From the NCBI GenBank assembly GCA_015665415.1, contig JADFAE010000006.1, positions 50,917 to 114,916 on the forward strand: 64,000 bases of DNA, written 5' to 3'. Below the pieces are notes generated by a model. The model was given only the letters and a program-made list of their open reading frames with translations. It was not told the origin of the DNA and did no database searches. Shown here piece after piece: positions 59,004 to 64,000 of the stretch; position 1 is the stretch's first letter, and each line of letters opens with the position of its first letter. The stretch is from Roseobacter sp. (GTDB lineage: Bacteria; Pseudomonadota; Alphaproteobacteria; Rhodobacterales; Rhodobacteraceae). A program made the position numbers and the translations under genes.

Positions 59004-59489
59004 TTAGTCGTCGAGTATCTGGTCCAACCGGGACTGTTCTTCGGCGCTGAGGCCCTGGTCCTCATCCTTGCTGGCGCGTCCGCGCGCGCGCATGAAACCT
59101 GCGGCCACACCCAGCGCCACTAGCAACATGAAGGGCCCCGCCGCCCAGAGCAGCCAATTGGCCCCCGATGCCGTCGGCCGCAACAGAACATATTCGCCGT
59201 AACGTTCAACGACAAAGTCGATCACCTCAGGATTGCTGTCGCCCGCCAGCAACCGTTCGCGCACCAGCAGGCGCAGATCGCGGGCCAGCTCGGCATTGGA
59301 TTCGTCGATATTTTCATTGCGACAGACCAGACAGCGCAGGTCTTTTGACAAGTCCCGCGCACGCCCCTCCAGTGCGGGATCCGACAAGACCTCATCCGGC
59401 TGTACCGCCTGCGCAGGCAGCGGCACCACGCTCAGCACGCCAGCCAGAACCAGCGCCAGACCACAAAGACCATTTTTCAATCTTCTCAT
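59004..59489 (-). CDS. ccmH: Cytochrome c maturation protein CcmH
   Basis: 161 residues. A signal peptide/anchor (about 1-28) is followed by a periplasmic domain with the redox pair in LRCLVCRNENIDES. This pair reduces apocytochrome c thiols before heme attachment. A second membrane helix (WLLWAAGPFMLLVALGVAAG) precedes a short cytoplasmic tail. There is no TPR extension (CcmI) fused to it. ATG 59489 overlaps the ccmF stop as ATGA. Confidence 0.93.
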   Translation of the reverse strand: MRRLKNGLCGLALVLAGVLSVVPLPAQAVQPDEVLSDPALEGRARDLSKDLRCLVCRNENIDESNAELARDLRLLVRERLLAGDSNPEVIDFVVERYGEYVLLRPTASGANWLLWAAGPFMLLVALGVAAGFMRARGRASKDEDQGLSAEEQSRLDQILDD

Positions 59490-61444
59490 TCCGCTGCAAC
59501 CTTCTGTGCGATCCGGCCTTTGCCCGCACCGGCAGCAACCCGGAACCGACGATCCGTCAGGCTGAGCAAGCCCCCCAGCGCCATCAGCAGACAGCCGCCC
59601 CAGATCCAATTGGCCAGAGGCTTGATATAGGTGCGAATGGTCCAGCCCCCGTCTTGCTGCTGATCGCCGATTACCACATAGAGGTCGCGCAGCAGGCGAT
59701 AGTCGATGGCCGCCTCGGTGGTGGGCATCTTGGCCACAGGATAGTCGCGTTTTTCTGGATACATCACCGCAACCGGCTTACCCGCCTTGGTCACTGTAAC
59801 CGTGGCAAAGGTGGTAAAGTAATTGGGCCCGCGTGAGCGCTCGACGCCATCGAGGCGCAGCTCATAGGCGCCAACCGTGAAAGGTGCGCCGACCTGGGCG
59901 ACACGGATGTCTTCCTCTTCCCAGGCGGTGAGGCCTGCAATGGCAAACATGGTGACCCCCAGCCCGGCATGGGCCACTGCCTTGCCCCAATCGGCGCGCG
60001 GAAGTCGCAACAGACGTCCCAGACTGCCCGTGCGGCCCCAAAGATCCGCCATTGCACCAAAGACCATCCAGGTGCCAAGGAACAGACCAACAGGCCCCAG
60101 CGCAGAGCGTCCCGTCTGCATCGCCCAGGCCAGCGCCCCCAGCGCCAACGCCAAGGCAAAGACATAACGCAGTTTGTGGATGGTTTTGCGCAGATTGCCG
60201 CGTTTCCAGGGCATCATGGCCCCAACCGGCAGGATCACCCCCAACAGCACCATGAAAGGCGTAAAGGCGGCATTGAAGAAGGGCGGCCCAACCGAGAGTT
60301 TGCGGCCAAAGGCCATCTCGGCCACGATCGGCCAAAGCGTGCCAAACAACACCACAAAACAGCCCACCGCCAGCAGAACATTATTGGCCACCAGCGCGCC
60401 TTCACGGCTCACCAACCCAAAGACACCGCGCGCCTGCATCACCTGGGCACGGGCCGCAAAAAGGGTCAGCGCCCCGCCGGTGAAAAAGGCCAGGATCAAT
60501 AGGATAAAGATCCCGCGCTCGGCATCATTGGCAAAGGCATGCACCGAGGTCAAAAGCCCCGAGCGCACGATGAAGGTGCCGATCAGCGAGAAACCAAAGG
60601 CCAGAATTGCCAGCAGAATGGTCCAGCTTTTCAGCGCCTCACGCTTTTCCACCACAATGGCCGAATGCAACAGGGCTGCCGCCAGGATCCAAGGCATGAA
60701 GGAGGCATTTTCAACCGGGTCCCAGAACCAGAAACCGCCCCAGCCCAGCTCATAGTAGGCCCACCAGCTGCCAAGGGCGATGCCAATGGTAAGAAAGATC
60801 CAGGCCGCCAGGGTCCAGGGCCGTACCCAGCGCGCCCAGGCCGCATCAACCCGGCCCTCGATCAGGGCCGCCACGGCAAAGGAAAAGGCCATCGAAAGCC
60901 CGACATACCCGAGATACAGAAACGGAGGATGAAAGGCGAGACCAGGGTCCTGCAACAGCGGGTTCAGATCCTGCCCGTCAAAGGGCGGCACGGCCAGCCG
61001 CAAAAACGGGTTGGACGAAAACAGGATGAAGGCAAAAAACGCCACACCGATAGAGGCCTGAACCGCCAGTACCCGCGCCTTGAGCGTTTGCGGCAGCCCG
61101 CCGCCAAAGACAGAGGCAAGCGCCCCAAAAAGAGTGACAATCAACACCCAGAGCAGCATCGAGCCTTCGTGATTGCCCCAGGTGCCAGAGATCTTGTAGA
61201 GCATCGGTTTGGCGGAATGGCTGTTCAGTGTAACCAGACGCAAAGAGAAATCCGAAGTCACAAAGGCCCAGACCAGCGCGCCAAAGGCAAAGGCGGTGAA
61301 AAAGAACTGCGCCTGGGCGGCGGGCTCTGCCACCGCCATCCAGCCGGGCCAGCGTTTGTGGGCTCCAATCAGTGGGATCACCATCTGCACGATGGCGATC
61401 ATGAAGGCGAGGATGAGGGCAAAATGTCCGAGCTCTGTAATCAT
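59486..61444 (-). CDS. ccmF: Cytochrome c heme lyase subunit CcmF
   Basis: 652 residues with about 14-15 membrane helices. The heme-handling tryptophan-rich segment is ELGWGGFWFWDPVENASFMP, and ISGTWGNHEGSMLLWV is also highly conserved in CcmF. It attaches heme to apocytochrome c with CcmH. ATG 61444 (MITELGHFALILAF) is the family-like start; an ATG at 61486 would add 14 residues. A strong hairpin with T-run separates it from ccmE upstream. Confidence 0.95.
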   Translation of the reverse strand: MITELGHFALILAFMIAIVQMVIPLIGAHKRWPGWMAVAEPAAQAQFFFTAFAFGALVWAFVTSDFSLRLVTLNSHSAKPMLYKISGTWGNHEGSMLLWVLIVTLFGALASVFGGGLPQTLKARVLAVQASIGVAFFAFILFSSNPFLRLAVPPFDGQDLNPLLQDPGLAFHPPFLYLGYVGLSMAFSFAVAALIEGRVDAAWARWVRPWTLAAWIFLTIGIALGSWWAYYELGWGGFWFWDPVENASFMPWILAAALLHSAIVVEKREALKSWTILLAILAFGFSLIGTFIVRSGLLTSVHAFANDAERGIFILLILAFFTGGALTLFAARAQVMQARGVFGLVSREGALVANNVLLAVGCFVVLFGTLWPIVAEMAFGRKLSVGPPFFNAAFTPFMVLLGVILPVGAMMPWKRGNLRKTIHKLRYVFALALALGALAWAMQTGRSALGPVGLFLGTWMVFGAMADLWGRTGSLGRLLRLPRADWGKAVAHAGLGVTMFAIAGLTAWEEEDIRVAQVGAPFTVGAYELRLDGVERSRGPNYFTTFATVTVTKAGKPVAVMYPEKRDYPVAKMPTTEAAIDYRLLRDLYVVIGDQQQDGGWTIRTYIKPLANWIWGGCLLMALGGLLSLTDRRFRVAAGAGKGRIAQKVAAE

Positions 61445-61545
61445 ACCTTTGTCTATAGGCCGATGTCGCCATGAGGCCAATGGCAAAGCACGCGGCGCGC
61501 CGCCGCAGATCGATCACTTTTTGCCCCGCAATCCGCCCCGGCCAA

Positions 61546-61583
61546 AACAAAAACACTCCGCAGAGGCGGGCTCAGCGGAGTGT
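61546..61583 (-). terminator. Intrinsic terminator between ccmE and ccmF
   Basis: On the minus strand ACACTCCGC and GCGGAGTGT form a 9-bp perfect stem, followed by five T, G and four T. It lies about 40 bases after the ccmE stop and 100 bases before the ccmF start. Confidence 0.85.
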
Positions 61584-61620
61584 CAAACTTCAACGGACAA
61601 GAACAGTCAAACCTTGCAGG

Positions 61621-62064
61621 TCAGCTTTCGGGTTCCTGGTAGACACCCTGCGCCTTGAGCGCGTCCACCACCTCTTTGGGCATGTAGGTCTCATCATGTT
61701 TTGCCAGAATTTCAGAGGCCTCAAAGACACCATCCACCAGACGTCCGGTACCGACCATGCCCTGGTTCTCTTCGAAAAGATCTGGCAACACACCAGCATA
61801 GGTCACCTGAACCGTGGCGCCACCATCGGTCACCGAAAAGCGCACCGTCTCGCCCTCCCCGCGCACCAGGCTGCCCTCAGAAACCAGGCCCCCAATGCGA
61901 AACACCTCACTGGGGGCTGGCGGGGCTTCGGTCACCTGACTGGGCGAGCGGAAGTAGTTGATCCCGTCCTTCATGGCATAGCCGATCAGGACGGTTGCCA
62001 CCACCAGGGAGACGGCCGCAAGAGCGAGGATCTGAATCCGACGTTGCTTTTTGAGGTTCTTCAT
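61621..62064 (-). CDS. ccmE: Cytochrome c maturation heme chaperone CcmE
   Basis: 147 residues. An N-terminal anchor (about 9-29, QILALAAVSLVVATVLIGYA) is followed by an OB-fold periplasmic domain with RIGGLVSEGSLVRGEGETVR and VTYAGVLPDLFEENQGMVG. The heme-binding His is in EILAKHDETYMPKEV. It carries heme from CcmABCD to CcmF/H. It begins 22 bases after argC, so the two are probably co-transcribed, and transcription then meets a terminator before ccmF. Confidence 0.95.
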   Translation of the reverse strand: MKNLKKQRRIQILALAAVSLVVATVLIGYAMKDGINYFRSPSQVTEAPPAPSEVFRIGGLVSEGSLVRGEGETVRFSVTDGGATVQVTYAGVLPDLFEENQGMVGTGRLVDGVFEASEILAKHDETYMPKEVVDALKAQGVYQEPES

Positions 62065-62086
62065 CCGACAGGCTTTCAGGTTGCGA

Positions 62087-63115
62087 TCAAGGGAACAGCG
62101 GTGCCATCATCAGCCCAGCCGTTTCCTCTTCACCTAACATCAGATTGGCGTTCTGCAAGGCCTGCCCGCTGCTACCTTTTGTCAGGTTATCCAATGCTGC
62201 AAATACAATGGCCCGACCTTCAATCCGATCCGCAGCGACCCCGATATGGCAGAAGTTGGACCCGCGCACATGATGGGTGCTGGGGGCCTCGCCAAAGGGC
62301 AGAACCTCGAGAAAGGGCTCATCTTTGTAAGCCGTTTCAAAAGCCTGATGGATCGCATCTGCGTCGCCTTTGACATAGACCGTCGCAAGGATCCCCCGGT
62401 TGACCGGTAGCAGATGCGGGGTGAACTGCACCTTGACGGGACGCCCGGCAAGGGCAGAGAACTCCTGATCGAATTCGCCCAGATGCCGATGAGTGCTGCC
62501 CACCGCATATGGGTGATAGCCTTCGCTCAGCTCTGCATGCAGCAGGTTTTCCTTCAGCGCCCGCCCGGCACCAGAGACCGCACATTTCAGATCCAGGATA
62601 ATGTCATCCAGATCGATGAGCCCGCCGGTGATCAGGGGCCGCAGGGCAAATTGCCCTGTCGCAGCATTGCAGCCTGTGCCCGCCACCAAACGCGCGGATT
62701 TGATGTCTTCGCGATAGAACTCGCTGAGGCCATAGACTGCCTCTTGCTGCTGTTCCAGCGCGGCATGGGGATTGCCGTACCATTTTTCGTATTCCGCCGG
62801 ATCGCGCAGCCGGAAATCCGCCGACAGATCAACGATTTTGAGTGTCTTGGGCAGCGCCGCGATCACCTCCTGGCTGGTCTTATGCGGCAAGGCGCAAAAG
62901 CACAGATCGATCTCAGAGAAGTCAATTTCACCGATCTTGCAAAGGGTTGGAAGATCCATGTGACGCAGATGCGGGAACACCTGAGCCATGGTCATCCCGG
63001 CCTTGCGCTCTGCGGACAGGGCCTTGATTTCGATATTGGGGTGCTGTGCGATCAAACGCACCAGCTCTGCGCCGGTATAGCCGCTGGCGCCTAGTATTGC
63101 CACTTTATGGGTCAT
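62087..63115 (-). CDS. argC: N-acetyl-gamma-glutamyl-phosphate reductase
   Basis: 342 residues, reducing N-acetylglutamyl phosphate to the semialdehyde in arginine synthesis. The NADP fold starts with [18 protein letters not shown]. The catalytic Cys lies in [18 protein letters not shown] (many family members read GCYPT, here GCNAAT), and the acid/base His in [15 protein letters not shown] or nearby [18 protein letters not shown]. The length matches the family. GAGG lies about 6 bases before the ATG. Confidence 0.92.
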   Translation of the reverse strand: MTHKVAILGASGYTGAELVRLIAQHPNIEIKALSAERKAGMTMAQVFPHLRHMDLPTLCKIGEIDFSEIDLCFCALPHKTSQEVIAALPKTLKIVDLSADFRLRDPAEYEKWYGNPHAALEQQQEAVYGLSEFYREDIKSARLVAGTGCNAATGQFALRPLITGGLIDLDDIILDLKCAVSGAGRALKENLLHAELSEGYHPYAVGSTHRHLGEFDQEFSALAGRPVKVQFTPHLLPVNRGILATVYVKGDADAIHQAFETAYKDEPFLEVLPFGEAPSTHHVRGSNFCHIGVAADRIEGRAIVFAALDNLTKGSSGQALQNANLMLGEEETAGLMMAPLFP

Positions 63116-63245
63116 GTCAGACCTCGCATTAAAGGAGTGTGTGTTTTGGTCCCAGCCCCACGGGCGCGAAACCAGAAGAAAATCAGGACAGCCGCCTTTG
63201 CCCGGATCAGACAGCCTGCGTCAGCATGGCTGGATCCGCGCGGGC

Positions 63246-64000
63246 TCAGGCCGCTTGGAAACGCATTTTTCGTCGGAGAAACTGGGTCGCGCGGTCGCTG
63301 ACGCGGGCCGGATCCCCGGTGGTGAAATAGCCACCGCTGCCCGTGCCTGTCATGTTCGGGTGCCGCTCCAGATAATCAGCCAGACTTTCGGCAACCAGAT
63401 TGCCCTGGCTGAATACCTTGACCTCTGGCCCCAGTGCCGCCTGAAATTCCCGCTCCATCAAGGGATAATGCGTGCAGCCCAGAATCGCGGCCTGCGGCTC
63501 CGGCATCTTTCGTTTCAGCGCGTCCACATGGCTGCGCACCAAAGCTTCGGCCAGGATCATGTCGCCATCCTCGATTGCATCCACGATGCCGCCGCAGGCC
63601 TGGGCCTCGACATCCACACCGATGGCGCGAAAGGCCAGCTCCCGTTGGAACGCCCGGCTGGCCACCGTTGCGGGGGTCGCAAACAAGGCCACATGTTTGA
63701 CTTCCACTTCCCGTGGCGGGCTGTTGTCGCCCCACTGGCGTTCTGTCAACGCTTCGATCAGCGGCACAAAAACGCCAAGAACCCGCTTGCCCGCAGGCAG
63801 ACCTTCTTCCTGCATCCGACGCAGCGCCGCCGCAGAGGCGGTGTTGCAGGCCAGGATGACCAGATCGCAGCCCTTGGACCACATGTCCTGCACCGCCGCC
63901 TTGGTCAGTTGGTAGATATCTTCTGCGTCGCGCACGCCGTAAGGGGCCCGCGCGCTGTCGGCATAATACAGGAACTCCACATCAGGCAGACGGGATTGGG
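63246..64000 (-). CDS. murI: Glutamate racemase, 5' end beyond window
   Basis: At least 251 residues, open at the right edge; the visible chain starts within [20 protein letters not shown]. It racemises L-glutamate to D-glutamate for peptidoglycan. The two catalytic cysteines are in [14 protein letters not shown] and [14 protein letters not shown]. In E. coli-like enzymes the N-terminus carries one more strand with Asp-Ser, which lies outside the window. The gap to argC (63116-63245) shows no gene. Confidence 0.93.
   Translation of the reverse strand, partial: QSRLPDVEFLYYADSARAPYGVRDAEDIYQLTKAAVQDMWSKGCDLVILACNTASAAALRRMQEEGLPAGKRVLGVFVPLIEALTERQWGDNSPPREVEVKHVALFATPATVASRAFQRELAFRAIGVDVEAQACGGIVDAIEDGDMILAEALVRSHVDALKRKMPEPQAAILGCTHYPLMEREFQAALGPEVKVFSQGNLVAESLADYLERHPNMTGTGSGGYFTTGDPARVSDRATQFLRRKMRFQAA

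Overview
The window looks like a chromosomal segment of an alphaproteobacterium of the order Rhodobacterales (Roseobacter group). The reasons are the gene orders trpG-trpD-trpC-moaC-moeA-lexA and ccmF-ccmH, a B12-dependent ribonucleotide reductase, an alphaproteobacterial LexA box (GTTC-N7-GTTC), remains of a DHPS/sulfolactate (marine organosulfonate) pathway, and protein sequences typical of that group. Assignments rest on reading motifs and gene order; no database search was run.

Layout. 1-0.7 kb: a frameshifted tail tape-measure remnant of a prophage. 0.7-2.9 kb: a small minus-strand set of MarR regulator, alpha/beta hydrolase and crotonase-family enzyme. 3.5-15.9 kb: a complete nitrate assimilation locus read leftward (nasT, then nrtA-nrtB-nrtC/D-nirB-nirD-nasA-trpD2-like-cobA). 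The ABC transporter imports nitrate, NasA and NirBD reduce it to ammonium, and CobA supplies the siroheme precursor. The leader before nrtA carries a sigma-54-like promoter, a hexaloop hairpin and an intrinsic terminator, the expected targets of the ANTAR antiterminator NasT. 16.0-18.6 kb: a decayed sulfonate catabolic cluster in which a LacI-type regulator, hpsN and hpsO are reduced to fragments beside apparently intact comD-comE (sulfopyruvate decarboxylase).

19.1-27.9 kb: the most unusual locus, a compact alginate-like exopolysaccharide cluster of an Alg44-like PilZ/membrane-fusion protein, an Alg8-like synthase, ManC, AlgD (GDP-mannose dehydrogenase) and a large RTX protein. It lacks the export, acetylation and epimerase genes of known alginate operons. 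28-32 kb: nrdJ on the minus strand with a pair of NrdR boxes, then a long gap and tRNA-Pro(TGG). 32.9-38.1 kb: housekeeping genes (DUF192, double cold-shock protein, pdxH, fabI, LysE-type exporter, gpt, aminotransferase).

38.3-54.5 kb: ppiD-trpE, a divergent-polysaccharide-deacetylase gene on the opposite strand, trpG-trpD-ung-trpC-moaC-moeA, lexA, comEC (minus), gltX and gltA. 54.8-58.1 kb: two tandem RTX proteins with an N-terminal membrane segment, followed by a convergent glycosyltransferase-like gene. 58.1-64 kb (minus): murI (cut by the window edge), argC, ccmE, ccmF, ccmH and a PaaG-like crotonase. No CRISPR array, rRNA, insertion sequence or intact phage was seen.
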